A DNA stretch of 62,690 nucleotides from Chloroflexota bacterium (lineage in GTDB: Bacteria; Chloroflexota; Limnocylindria; P2-11E; CF-107). A model generated the notes under the pieces. That model saw only the letters and a list, made by a program, of their open reading frames with translations, ran no database searches and was not told the origin of the DNA. The position numbers and the translations under genes are program-made. Within the stretch, counting starts at the first letter, position 1, and each line of letters starts with the position of its first letter. This document shows, piece by piece, positions 1-8,055 of the stretch. The stretch is from positions 1-62,690 of the forward strand of contig VBHP01000006.1 of assembly GCA_005881435.1 (NCBI GenBank). The letters run 5' to 3'.

Positions 1-2
1 TC

Positions 3-1577
3 TGCGGCGGGCGGGGTGATGCGCGTCAGCCTGGCGACGGCACTGTCGGATTCATCCAGGACAACGACAAGACGTTGAACGGCAGCGTCCCGGGGTTCGA
101 CAAAGAGTGGATCACGGCTGGGCCGCGGCCGGGCGGCGTCACGGCCACGTGCTTCGCGCCCATCTCGCATACGCCGAGTGCCTGCCCCGCGGCAGTAACC
201 GGCAGCGATCGGCTCTACGTTACCTATTCGCTGTTCTCCGGCGCCGGCAGCGCGCAGATCTTTTTCAGCTACTCCGACGACCAGGCCCGTTCCTGGTCCC
301 CCGCGAAATACATCGCGGGCAGCGGATCCTTCTGCGCGCCGGGTGGCCGCGCCGGCGATAGCTGCGCCGACAGCCAGGGCTCGCAGCCGACGGTCAATCC
401 GACGACCGGCCAGCTATGGGTCGGCTTCATCAACGGCGACACCACCGATGAGGACCAGTACCTGGTCGTCACCTCGACCGACGGCGGCAACACGTTCTCG
501 GCTCCCTCGCGTGTGGACACGCTCTACGACGTCAACGAGCCGCGCGGCGTCAACGGCCGCACGGACTGCACCGCGCGCGGACAGGGTTCGACGCGGACCG
601 ACCTCACCAACACGTGCTTCCGCGCCGACCCGATCTTCAACTCCATCGTCGCCGACAAACGTGGCGGCGAGTTTGCCAAGAGTGTGTACGTCGTGCTGTA
701 TGACAATCGCAACGGCACGATCCGGAACTCCAACAACGACCTGTTCTTCTACAAGTCAACCGATGGCGGTACGACGTGGATCGGACCCACGCGCGTGAAC
801 AACGACCCGTCGCAGACGCCGGCGAACCGCGACTGCGGCCGCAACCCGAACAGCATCCGCGGCAACGCCGCCGTCTGCCCCGCGACCGGTACGGGAAATG
901 ATCAGTTCTTCCCGTTCGTCACGATCAGCAACGACGGCGTGCTGAACGTCACGTTCCACGATCGGCGCCTCGACACGTCGTCTCCGATCGGGTCCGGCGA
1001 GTGGCCGACGAGCAAGACCGCCGTCGGCAACTACTTGGTGTGGTACTGGGGCGCGCAATGCAAGATCACCTCAGCGCCGACGGTGACGGCCACCACTTCA
1101 GGCCCCGTGCCAGAGAATGCGGCGCAGTGCGTCGCGCCCGAGGCTGTGGTGAACCCGTCGGTGGCGACCGGTTTCAACCCCGGCGCTGGACCGGTGCCCG
1201 GCAACGGTCAGAACTCCGCGACTCTGCCGTTTGGGAATTTCCAGATCTCTGACGTTGGATCCAACTTCGACTACTCGTTCCGCGCCGGCATCTTCGCCGG
1301 CGACTACAGCGGCAACAGCGCGGGACCGACCGTCGGTGGCGGATCACGGGGCAACGAGGCCATGGCGGTGTGGACCGACGCGAGGAACGGCCGCGGCTCG
1401 GGCGGTCCGACCAACTTGCAGCCGGGTCGCAACCCGATCTGCGAGCAGTCCGACGTGTTCTTCCAGACCTACAACTCGCAAAATGGCGGGAACGGGTCGA
1501 AGGGCAATGTCGACGCGAGCACGTTCTTGTCGGCGCCATGTCCTGCCGACATCAAGGACAAGGGCAACAAGGACTGA
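3..1577 (+). CDS. Asp-box (BNR/sialidase-fold) beta-propeller protein, 5'-truncated by window edge
   Basis: The reading frame is open to the first base, so the gene begins upstream and about 525 C-terminal residues are visible. At least three Asp-box motifs of the type S-x-D-x-G-x-T-W/F are present (YSDDQARSW, STDGGNTF, STDGGTTW), each followed by a short SAP/GPTRV-like strand. This is the pattern of BNR/sialidase-fold propellers. Several paired cysteines and a Gly/Asn-rich composition suggest an exported protein, but the signal peptide lies outside the window. No sialidase catalytic set could be assigned, so an enzymatic role is not claimed. A hairpin follows the stop. A generic exo-alpha-sialidase-like label is the most that can be supported. 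Confidence 0.75.
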   Translation, partial: CGGRGDARQPGDGTVGFIQDNDKTLNGSVPGFDKEWITAGPRPGGVTATCFAPISHTPSACPAAVTGSDRLYVTYSLFSGAGSAQIFFSYSDDQARSWSPAKYIAGSGSFCAPGGRAGDSCADSQGSQPTVNPTTGQLWVGFINGDTTDEDQYLVVTSTDGGNTFSAPSRVDTLYDVNEPRGVNGRTDCTARGQGSTRTDLTNTCFRADPIFNSIVADKRGGEFAKSVYVVLYDNRNGTIRNSNNDLFFYKSTDGGTTWIGPTRVNNDPSQTPANRDCGRNPNSIRGNAAVCPATGTGNDQFFPFVTISNDGVLNVTFHDRRLDTSSPIGSGEWPTSKTAVGNYLVWYWGAQCKITSAPTVTATTSGPVPENAAQCVAPEAVVNPSVATGFNPGAGPVPGNGQNSATLPFGNFQISDVGSNFDYSFRAGIFAGDYSGNSAGPTVGGGSRGNEAMAVWTDARNGRGSGGPTNLQPGRNPICEQSDVFFQTYNSQNGGNGSKGNVDASTFLSAPCPADIKDKGNKD

Positions 1578-1624
1578 GAGCGGCACTGACCATGCGGGTG
1601 CGTCCCCGACGGCCCGCTGAGCGA

Positions 1625-1662
1625 GAGAGCCTCCGGCGCGGGAACCCCGTCCGGAGGCTCTC
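1625..1662 (+). terminator. 12-bp perfect inverted repeat after the propeller gene
   Basis: GAGAGCCTCCGG (1625-1636) is exactly complementary to 1651-1662 with a 14-nt loop. It lies 48 bases after the stop of the propeller gene and about 75 bases before the next start. There is no T-tract, so it may be a factor-assisted terminator or an mRNA-stabilising hairpin rather than a classical intrinsic terminator. Confidence 0.55.
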
Positions 1663-1735
1663 GGTATCAGGCCTCAGTCGTGCTGCGGGATCGGTGCGAA
1701 CATTGCCATTGGAGGCGCCGTTAACGTTGAGAGCG

Positions 1736-2089
1736 ATGAGAAGCATTTGGGCGGCACTGGTGTTCTGCGCTCTCATGGCCGCCTGCGGGACCGTATACGC
1801 GCCCGGCGTCGAGCACGTCGTGCCGCAGGTTGGTCCTGCGACCAATGGCACCGCCGCGCCGGCGGTTGCGCCATCGGCGGCACCCGCGAGTGACGCTGCG
1901 CCGATAAGGGACAAACCGCTCTGGTCGCCGCAGCCGATGCCACAGCAACGCCCCGTGGGCGATCCAGAGCTGACGCCCGCACCGGCGCCCAACGCTCCGG
2001 CGCCGGCTCTGGTGCAGCCCTCCGCGGACCGCTGCAACCCCAGCGGTGACGGCTCCAAGGTGCTGCCGCCGGCCTGCCCGCCTCAATAG
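1736..2089 (+). CDS. small Pro/Ala-rich lipoprotein
   Basis: A 117-residue protein beginning MRSIWAALVF with a hydrophobic signal segment and a lipobox-like end (LMAAC, Cys17). It is probably lipid-anchored on the outer face of the membrane. The mature part is low-complexity, dominated by Ala and Pro, with no recognisable fold, and two cysteines near the C-terminus. The frame is open far upstream, but this ATG is chosen because it gives a proper signal peptide and sits after the hairpin at 1625-1662. No function can be assigned. Methionine at the -3 lipobox position is unusual but tolerated. Confidence 0.6.
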   Translation: MRSIWAALVFCALMAACGTVYAPGVEHVVPQVGPATNGTAAPAVAPSAAPASDAAPIRDKPLWSPQPMPQQRPVGDPELTPAPAPNAPAPALVQPSADRCNPSGDGSKVLPPACPPQ

Positions 2090-2113
2090 CCGACGCCCTC
2101 ACAATCCGAGCCC

Positions 2114-3199
2114 ATGGGGCTGGGCAAGCTGCGCGACGGACTCGCGCCCACACCACCGATGGGCTGGAACTCCTGGAATCGCTTCAAATGCGGGATCGAC
2201 GAGACGATCGTCCGCGAGACGGCCGAGGCGCTCCTCGACACCGGCATGCGCGCCGCCGGCTATCGCTACGTCGTCGTCGATGACTGCTGGAGCGAGAAGC
2301 GGCGCGCCGCAAACGGCGACGTGCTGCCCGACCGCACGAAGTTCGCCACCGGAATGAAGGCACTGGCCGACGAGGTCCATGCCCGCGGCTTGCGGTTCGG
2401 GATGTACACCGACGCCGGGACCATGACCTGCGCGGAGTATCCGGGCAGCCTGGGCTACGAGTTTCGCGACGCGGCGCGGTTCGCCGAATGGGGCATCGAC
2501 TATCTCAAGGTCGACTGGTGCCACACCGACGGCATGAGCCCGCGCGAGCTCTACACGAAGTGGGCGCTCGCGCTTGCCGCGACGAAGCGCCCGATCGTGC
2601 ACAGCGTGTGCGAATGGGGTCGCGCACATCCATGGGAGTGGGCCGGAAGCCTCGGCCACCTCTGGCGCACCTCATGGGACATCCTCGACACCTGGGAGAG
2701 CCTCCTGGCCATCATCGATCGGCAGGTGGACCTTTATCCCTTCGCCGGGCCGGATCACTGGAACGATCCGGACATGCTCGAGGTCGGTAACGGCGGCATG
2801 ACCGAATCCGAATATCGTGCCCACTTCTCTTTGTGGGCGATCCTCGCCGCACCGCTCATGGCCGGCAACGACGTTCGGACGATGAGCGACGGGGTCCGAC
2901 GCATGCTCACCGCGCCTGAGGTCATCGCGGTGGACCAGGATCCGCTCGGAAAGCAGGGCACGCGGATCGCTCGCGACGGCGAGACCGAGGTCTGGCGGCG
3001 CGACCTCGCCGATGGCTCCTGCGCGGTGGCGCTGTTCAACCGCGACGCGGTCGAACGCGATATCGCCTATGAATTCGCGGGGCGCGCGCTGGTGCGAGAC
3101 CTGTGGGCCCGCGAAGATGTCGGCGAGTTCCGCGACGGTTACGCCGCTCGCGTCCCGTCGCATGACGTGGTCATGGTGCGAACTTCAACCCGACCGTGA
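2114..3199 (+). CDS. alpha-galactosidase, glycoside hydrolase family 27
   Basis: A 361-residue enzyme expected to release alpha-galactosyl residues (or act on related GH27 substrates) with retention of configuration. The family N-terminal signature PPMGWNSWN is at residues 14-22. The nucleophile aspartate is in YLKVDWC (about Asp134), and the acid/base aspartate is probably in SWDILDTW (about Asp189). The conserved HWNDPDML and PLMAGND segments follow. There is no signal peptide, so it should act in the cytoplasm on imported oligosaccharides. Length is near that of the GH27 catalytic domain plus a short beta domain. The stop overlaps the GTG of the next gene by 4 bases, so the two are probably co-translated. 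Confidence 0.9.
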   Translation: MGLGKLRDGLAPTPPMGWNSWNRFKCGIDETIVRETAEALLDTGMRAAGYRYVVVDDCWSEKRRAANGDVLPDRTKFATGMKALADEVHARGLRFGMYTDAGTMTCAEYPGSLGYEFRDAARFAEWGIDYLKVDWCHTDGMSPRELYTKWALALAATKRPIVHSVCEWGRAHPWEWAGSLGHLWRTSWDILDTWESLLAIIDRQVDLYPFAGPDHWNDPDMLEVGNGGMTESEYRAHFSLWAILAAPLMAGNDVRTMSDGVRRMLTAPEVIAVDQDPLGKQGTRIARDGETEVWRRDLADGSCAVALFNRDAVERDIAYEFAGRALVRDLWAREDVGEFRDGYAARVPSHDVVMVRTSTRP

Positions 3200-3951
3200 A
3201 AGCTTCCCAGCTCTATGAAGCCGGTATTACCAGCTTCCGGCGTACGGCCGACCCCCGCACGATCCTGATCGAATCCCTTGTCGGTCGCGCGCACGTGATC
3301 GTCGGTTACTCGACGCACGAAGATGCGAAGACCGTGAAGGTGACCGTTCAAGCGCGATATACGTCCGACGGATGGAACGCGCTCGTCGGCTACTGGATGC
3401 CCGTCTTGGTCACGCTAGACGAGCCACTCGGTGATCGGATCGTCGTCGACGCGCGCACCGGACGGCAGCTGCGCGACGCCGACGTGCGAACGCCGGCCGC
3501 GGGCGTGATCGAGGCAGGCTCATTCAGGAACGACGCAGGAGTCATCGACCTACGTTGGAACGACCCTACCGGGTCGCACGCGCTCTCGGAGCTGCGAGGC
3601 TCGACAGTGGCGCTGCTTACGCGTGACAACAAATCCGGCGACGCGAAGCTGAACTGGGTCGCGCTCGAGGCTTATCTCCACGATGCGCCGGCCGAAGAGC
3701 GGGCACGCACCGCGGTGATCTTGATCACTTTCGGTCGATTTCTCTGGGATGCATTCGCACCGAACGACACGCCCTTCCGCGCGCTTCTTGCCGAGCTGGA
3801 TTCGCTAACGCCTGACCTTCCAGAAATTCTTCAGCCGGCGGCCACTCCGGCGATGTGGTTCATCGGACCAGACGGGCTCATTCGCGAACGTATCGTCGGC
3901 AGAGGCGCGACCGCCGACGAGCTCAGGCGCGCGCTCGCCGCAGCACGGTAG
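3196..3951 (+). CDS. conserved protein of unknown function with thioredoxin-like C-terminal end
   Basis: A 251-residue protein starting with GTG that overlaps the stop of the alpha-galactosidase gene (GTGA). No signal peptide or membrane segment is visible. The N-terminal half looks beta-rich. The C-terminal half (WVALEAYLHDAP, then PAMWFIGPDGLI and a terminal helix) resembles the end of TlpA/thioredoxin-fold domains, but no CxxC redox pair is present. If it is thioredoxin-like it has lost the redox centre. Neighbouring genes suggest no pathway. I do not recognise the family. Confidence 0.6.
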   Translation: MKASQLYEAGITSFRRTADPRTILIESLVGRAHVIVGYSTHEDAKTVKVTVQARYTSDGWNALVGYWMPVLVTLDEPLGDRIVVDARTGRQLRDADVRTPAAGVIEAGSFRNDAGVIDLRWNDPTGSHALSELRGSTVALLTRDNKSGDAKLNWVALEAYLHDAPAEERARTAVILITFGRFLWDAFAPNDTPFRALLAELDSLTPDLPEILQPAATPAMWFIGPDGLIRERIVGRGATADELRRALAAAR

Positions 3952-3965
3952 GCGACTATTGCGCG

Positions 3966-4865
3966 GTGCGACCCTTTCGCTTCGGCGTAGCCGCGACGTG
4001 GGCGAATTCTCGCGAGGCGTGGGTCGCCAAAGCCAAACGCGCCGAGGAGCTGGGCTACGACGTCTTCTTGATACCGGACCACACCGGGCACCAGCTCGCG
4101 CCGGTGCCGGCGCTGATGGCCGTCGCCGATGCCACGTCGCGTCTGCGGATCGGGAGCTTCGTCTTCGCCAACGACTACCGCCAGCCACTGATGCTGTCGA
4201 AAGAGGTCGCCACTCTGGACCTTCTGTCCAGCGGGCGAATGGAGTTCGGCATCGGGGCGGGCTGGTCGACGCCGGACTACGAGCGCATGGGCATCCCGTA
4301 CGAGCGGCCCGGCGTGCGTGTCGACCGCATGGTCGAGTCGATCCGCCTGATCAAGCGCCTCTTTCGCGAGGAACGCGTCGACTTCAGCGGAAAGCACTAT
4401 CGCGCGCGCGGAGCGCGCCTGTGGCCAAAGCCGGCGCAGCGTCCGATGCCGCCGTTGATGGTCGGCGGAGGCGGCCGACGCATCCTGTCCATCGCGGCGC
4501 GCGAGGCCGACATCGTCGCGCTCGTGCCGCAGGTCGACGCCCGCGGACGACATCACGGCCGGGAGATCACGGCCGCGGCGACGGCGCAGAAGATCGATTG
4601 GATCCGCAAGGCCGCGGGCGATCGTTTCGAGCATCTGGAGCTCCAGAGCTTCGTCGTCGACGTCGACATCGGCGGTCTGTTCTCCGCGCTGAAACGGATC
4701 CCGTTCGCACTGAGCGGCAGCCCGTATTTCCTGTACGGCACCACCGGTCAGGTGGCGCGCGACCTCATCCGCAACCGCGAGCGCTGGGGCCTCACCTATT
4801 ACCCCATCCCGGATCGGGCCATGGAGAACTTCGCACCTGTCCTGGCGGCCCTCCGGGGCAGGTGA
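3966..4865 (+). CDS. LLM-class F420-dependent oxidoreductase
   Basis: A 299-residue TIM-barrel oxidoreductase of the luciferase-like monooxygenase superfamily. It begins RPFRFGVAATW and carries ELGYDVFLIPDH and a LLSSGRMEFGIGAGW segment, as in the F420-dependent subfamily typified by MSMEG_2516 of mycobacteria. These enzymes use reduced deazaflavin F420 rather than FMN. The substrate is unknown. The GTG start at 3966 is chosen because upstream residues do not fit the family. A DDN-type nitroreductase at 7992-8435 is a second hint of F420 use. Confidence 0.8.
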   Translation: MRPFRFGVAATWANSREAWVAKAKRAEELGYDVFLIPDHTGHQLAPVPALMAVADATSRLRIGSFVFANDYRQPLMLSKEVATLDLLSSGRMEFGIGAGWSTPDYERMGIPYERPGVRVDRMVESIRLIKRLFREERVDFSGKHYRARGARLWPKPAQRPMPPLMVGGGGRRILSIAAREADIVALVPQVDARGRHHGREITAAATAQKIDWIRKAAGDRFEHLELQSFVVDVDIGGLFSALKRIPFALSGSPYFLYGTTGQVARDLIRNRERWGLTYYPIPDRAMENFAPVLAALRGR

Positions 4866-4903
4866 AATCTGTCGCCTCGGCGCGGCGTATATAGCTCGAC
4901 AGC

Positions 4904-5467
4904 ATGGAAAGAGTCGCCGCGGTCAGTCTCGCCGTCCTGCCCACCGCGGCCATCCGGGCGCGCGGCGTGACGTTCGACGACGTCGTCTCCGGCTTCCAGG
5001 ACGAGGTGTTCGGCCTGGCGCTGCGCATGACCGGCGACCGCGACGCTGCGGGCGACGTCACCAGCCGCGTCTTCCTGAAGGCGTATCGGGCCTTCGACCG
5101 ATTCGAGCCGGGACGCCCGCTGCGCAACTGGCTGCTGACGATCGCCGTGCGCGAGGCCATCAGCGAGGGCCGTCGCGTGACGCGAGAGCTGACCCACCGC
5201 GGGCCGCAGTCCGCCGGCGAGACCGTCGCCGCGCCGTCCGGGGAAGAGCCTGAGGCGCGAGCGGTCGAGCGAGAGGAGCGCGAGCGCATCCGGCGTGCGG
5301 TCGCCGCTCTGCCGGACCTGTACCGCGTGCCGGTGGTGCTGCGCTACTTCAATGACCTGACGCTCGACGAGATCGCGCAGGTTACGACGCGCCCGCGCGC
5401 GACCGTGGGCGTGCAGCTCCTGCGGGCCCGGGCGCTGCTGCGCGAGGCTTTGGAGGCGAGCGCGTGA
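4904..5467 (+). CDS. ECF-type RNA polymerase sigma factor
   Basis: A 187-residue sigma-70 family protein with only regions 2 and 4, the ECF layout. Region 2 (about residues 22-95) contains the core-binding and -10 recognition helices (DEVFGLALRMTGD and PLRNWLLTIAVREA). Region 4 (about 130-185) has a helix-turn-helix (LTLDEIAQVTTRPRATV). The linker is acidic and charged. Its stop overlaps the start of the next gene (TGATG). The small membrane protein, PspC and LiaF-like genes follow, so it probably controls an envelope-stress regulon. Confidence 0.9.
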   Translation: MERVAAVSLAVLPTAAIRARGVTFDDVVSGFQDEVFGLALRMTGDRDAAGDVTSRVFLKAYRAFDRFEPGRPLRNWLLTIAVREAISEGRRVTRELTHRGPQSAGETVAAPSGEEPEARAVEREERERIRRAVAALPDLYRVPVVLRYFNDLTLDEIAQVTTRPRATVGVQLLRARALLREALEASA

Positions 5468-5868
5468 TGAACGACGACGGCGTCGTCGACGAGCGCGCGC
5501 TGCGGGCATCGCTTCGGCTTGAGGCCGATGAGCGGCCGCCCCGCCTCGATGTCGCGACGCTTCGTGCTGCGGCGGAATCGCGGACACGGCTCTCACTGCC
5601 GCTCCTGCTGGTCGGCTCGCTCGCCTTTTCGATCCTATCGCTCGCCGCTGTGGCGACGGGGCTGCGCCTGATCGTCGGAGTGGCCACATTCGTCGCGAGC
5701 GTCGATCCGGTGAGCGCGGCCGTCGTCGCCCTCACACGGCTCGCCGAGCAGCTCGACGTCGTGCTGGTGGTCGCGACCCAGCCGGCCGTGCCGATCGCGA
5801 TCCTGACCTGCCTCGTCGTCGCCTTCTATTACGAGCACTACTCGCACATGGAGAAGACCAATGCCTGA
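5467..5868 (+). CDS. small membrane protein, possible sigma-factor partner
   Basis: A 133-residue protein with a charged N-terminal 40 residues followed by two or three hydrophobic segments (LLLVGSLAFSILSLAAVATG, the following stretch, and one near the C-terminus ending in YYEHYSHMEK). Its ATG overlaps the stop of the ECF sigma gene by one base. Position and topology suit an anti-sigma-like membrane partner, but no zinc-binding HxxxCxxC motif is visible. That role is inferred from context only. It overlaps the pspC-like start by 8 bases. Confidence 0.6.
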   Translation: MNDDGVVDERALRASLRLEADERPPRLDVATLRAAAESRTRLSLPLLLVGSLAFSILSLAAVATGLRLIVGVATFVASVDPVSAAVVALTRLAEQLDVVLVVATQPAVPIAILTCLVVAFYYEHYSHMEKTNA

Positions 5869-6328
5869 TCGCCTTCAACGGAGCACGACCAACCGCGTCT
5901 GGAGTGGGGTGGCCGGCGGTGTTGCCGATTACTTCCAGATCGATCCGACACTCGTCCGAGTCATCTTCGTGATTGCCACGATCTTGACCGGCGGGCTGTT
6001 CTTCATCGTCTACATCGCCCTCATCGTGATCATGCCGTTGCCGGGACAGCGCGGCCCATTCGACGGCGCCACGACGCCGCCCGCGAGCGGTGCCGCCGGC
6101 GATCCGTCGTCGACCACCGCGATGACGCCATCCACGACGCCGTACCAGCATTCGCCTGAAGCGGCGGCGCGGCGCCGGGAAGGTGCCGGATGGCTGCTCC
6201 TCGCGCTCGGCGTGGTGTTCCTGCTCGCCAACGCCGGTGCGTTCCGCCTCGTCGATCTCCGCTACCTCTGGCCGCTCGCGCTCATCGCGCTCGGCGCGTT
6301 CATCGTGCTGCAGCGGAGCCGGCCATGA
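5861..6328 (+). CDS. PspC-domain membrane protein
   Basis: A 155-residue protein. Residues 1-62 are a PspC domain (RLQRSTTNRVWSGVAGGVADY, then an amphipathic/transmembrane segment of Ile, Leu and Val). A Pro/Thr/Ala-rich linker follows, then a C-terminal pair of hydrophobic segments of the LiaF/DUF5668 type (GWLLLALGVVFLLANAGAF, LWPLALIALGAFIVL). PspC proteins sense membrane stress. The start follows the previous gene by overlap and the end overlaps the next ATG by 4 bases, giving one translationally coupled unit with the ECF sigma factor. Confidence 0.85.
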   Translation: MPDRLQRSTTNRVWSGVAGGVADYFQIDPTLVRVIFVIATILTGGLFFIVYIALIVIMPLPGQRGPFDGATTPPASGAAGDPSSTTAMTPSTTPYQHSPEAAARRREGAGWLLLALGVVFLLANAGAFRLVDLRYLWPLALIALGAFIVLQRSRP

Positions 6329-7254
6329 CCGACACCACTCGCGTTGAGCCGGTCCGCCGTCGCGGTGGCTTCGGCTTCGCGCTCGCACTCATCGGCATCG
6401 GTCTCGCCGCGCTGCTCGCTAACCTCGGCTACTTCAGCTTCTCCTGGACCGCGATCCTGGCGCTGTGGCCGCTGCTCCTGATCATCGCCGGCATCGACCT
6501 GGTCCTGGCGCACCGCGCACCGATGGCCGCGCTGGCCATCGACGTCGTCGTCATCGCGGCCGGCCTGGTGATCCTGGCCACGCGGCCATTCGGCGGAGGG
6601 ATCCCCAGCGCCTTTCCGTTCGTGAACTTCGGAGGCAACGATTGCCCTTCCGGCACATCGCAAGCCTCGGTGTCCGTGCCGAAGACCGCGAGCACTCCGA
6701 TCACCCTGCACATCACCGGAGGCGCCGCGACGTACACCGTTACCGGAGGCGCGACGGACCTGATCGACGCGACCTCTGACGATCCGAACTTGTACGTCAG
6801 GACCAGCGGTTCGGACATCCGTCTGACGCAATGCGACAACAACGGCCGGTTCGGGGGCCAGCGCAACATCCGCGTCCAGGTCGCCGACGACGTGCCGGTA
6901 TCGCTCGACCTCACCGGCGGCGCCGGCACCTTCACGCTCGACCTGCTCACGACCAAATTGACGGAGCTCCGTTCGACCAACGGCGCGGCGACGATGGAGA
7001 TCGATCTGCCGAAGCCCACGGGCGACGTCCCGGTCCGCCTGACCGGCGGCGCGTCGACCATCAACATCGTGCTCGGCGGTGCCGAAGCCAGCGTCGATGT
7101 GACCGGCGGCCTCACCAACCTGAACGCGCCGGGCGGCGCGGGCGGTGGGACCATCGCCGGGCGCCAGCACTGGGAGTCGACCGGATACTCCGGCGCTCAC
7201 GATCGCTACACCATCACCGTCACCGGCGGCGCCTCCACCATCACCGTCCGTTAG
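6325..7254 (+). CDS. LiaF-like membrane protein with TGGA beta-repeats
   Basis: A 309-residue protein. The N-terminal part has four hydrophobic segments of the same DUF5668/LiaF type as the preceding PspC protein (IGIGLAALLANLGYF, LWPLLLIIAGIDLVLA). The extracytoplasmic remainder is beta-rich and repetitive, with TGGA or a close variant at about six places (ITGGAATYTVTGGA, LTGGAGTF, LTGGAST, VTGGLTN, VTGGAST), as in solenoid-like adhesin/LiaF C-terminal domains. LiaF proteins modulate cell-envelope stress signalling. The ATG at 6325 gives a 4-base ATGA overlap with the pspC-like gene. Confidence 0.8.
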   Translation: MTDTTRVEPVRRRGGFGFALALIGIGLAALLANLGYFSFSWTAILALWPLLLIIAGIDLVLAHRAPMAALAIDVVVIAAGLVILATRPFGGGIPSAFPFVNFGGNDCPSGTSQASVSVPKTASTPITLHITGGAATYTVTGGATDLIDATSDDPNLYVRTSGSDIRLTQCDNNGRFGGQRNIRVQVADDVPVSLDLTGGAGTFTLDLLTTKLTELRSTNGAATMEIDLPKPTGDVPVRLTGGASTINIVLGGAEASVDVTGGLTNLNAPGGAGGGTIAGRQHWESTGYSGAHDRYTITVTGGASTITVR

Positions 7255-7269
7255 CGCGGTATGCGGTTT

Positions 7270-7302
7270 GCACCTCCGGGTTGGCACAGAATCCGGAGGT
7301 GC
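7270..7302 (+). promoter_or_regulatory. 10-bp hairpin enclosing the ribosome-binding site of the next gene
   Basis: GCACCTCCGG (7270-7279) is perfectly complementary to 7293-7302. The right arm contains GGAGG (7295-7299), which sits 7 bases before the ATG at 7307. When the stem is formed the Shine-Dalgarno sequence is fully paired. It could also act as a 3' hairpin for the LiaF-like gene, whose stop is 16 bases upstream. Confidence 0.6.
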
Positions 7303-7306
7303 GACC

Positions 7307-7462
7307 ATGCCGAAATCGTGGACCGACAAACGCGAGCGCCAGTTCGAGCACGTCAAGGAAAGCGAGAAGGACCGCGGCCGGTCCGAAAAGACGGCCGAGC
7401 GGATCGCCGGCGCGACGGTGAACAAGACGCGTCGCGAGAAAGGCGAGACCAAGAAGAGCTAA
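7307..7462 (+). CDS. small, highly charged conserved protein (plasmid-stabilisation-protein-like)
   Basis: A 51-residue protein (starts MPKSWTDKRERQFEHVKES) composed almost entirely of charged and polar residues. It matches the pattern of a widespread small family often labelled plasmid stabilisation protein, with a conserved W-x-x-K-R-E-R-Q start and an AGATVNKTRREKGE-type end. The biochemical role is unknown. A strong GGAGG lies 7 bases upstream but is sequestered in a perfect hairpin, so translation may be conditional. Too short to verify further here. Confidence 0.7.
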   Translation: MPKSWTDKRERQFEHVKESEKDRGRSEKTAERIAGATVNKTRREKGETKKS

Positions 7463-7521
7463 AGGCGTGGCGCCCGACCCGCGCGCAGCTGGAGGCCGCG
7501 CGCGGGAAGGGCGTCCGGGAC

Positions 7522-8055
7522 GTGAGCGCGCCCGGCCTCGACGTCCTCTTCGTCGGGATCAACCCCGGCTTGTACACCGCTGCGATCGGCCACCACTTCG
7601 GCCGGCCGGGCAACCGCTTCTGGAGTGCGCTGCATCACGCCGGTTTCACGCCGCGGGTGCTGTCGCCGTTCCAGGAGCGCGAGCTGCTCGGGCTCGGCCT
7701 CGGCGTGACGAACCTCGTCAACCGCGCCACCGCGTCCGCCGACGAGCTCGACGATGACGCGATCAGGGCCGGCGCGAGGTCACTGGCGCGAAAGATCGCG
7801 CGCCTCAGACCCGCCTTCGTCGCCTTCTTCGGCATGGGCGCGTTCCGCGTCGGATTCGCGCGGCCAAAGGCGGTCCTCGGCGAGCAGCCCGAACGTATCG
7901 GAGCGAGCCGGGTGTGGCTGCTCCCGAATCCGAGTGGCCGCACGGCCGGGTACCAGCTCGATGCCATCGTCGATGAGCTCGCGCGCCTGCGTCAGGCGGC
8001 CGTATCGGGGAGCTCGAGCACCACGACCGGCAGCGGGCGCGCCGTGCGCCGCTGA
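7522..8055 (+). CDS. mug: mismatch-specific uracil/thymine DNA glycosylase (MUG/TDG family)
   Basis: A base-excision repair glycosylase acting on U or T mispaired with G. The catalytic loop GINPGLYTAAIGHHF is followed by RPGNRFW and, later, LLPNPSGRTAG, all diagnostic of the MUG family. The only standard start near the N-terminus in this frame is GTG at 7522, giving 177 residues. The residues encoded just upstream (RPTRAQLEAARGKGV) also look like a normal family N-terminus but have no ATG, GTG or TTG, so an unusual start or a lost start codon is possible. The 3' end overlaps the oppositely oriented DDN gene by 64 bases. Confidence 0.85.
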   Translation: MSAPGLDVLFVGINPGLYTAAIGHHFGRPGNRFWSALHHAGFTPRVLSPFQERELLGLGLGVTNLVNRATASADELDDDAIRAGARSLARKIARLRPAFVAFFGMGAFRVGFARPKAVLGEQPERIGASRVWLLPNPSGRTAGYQLDAIVDELARLRQAAVSGSSSTTTGSGRAVRR

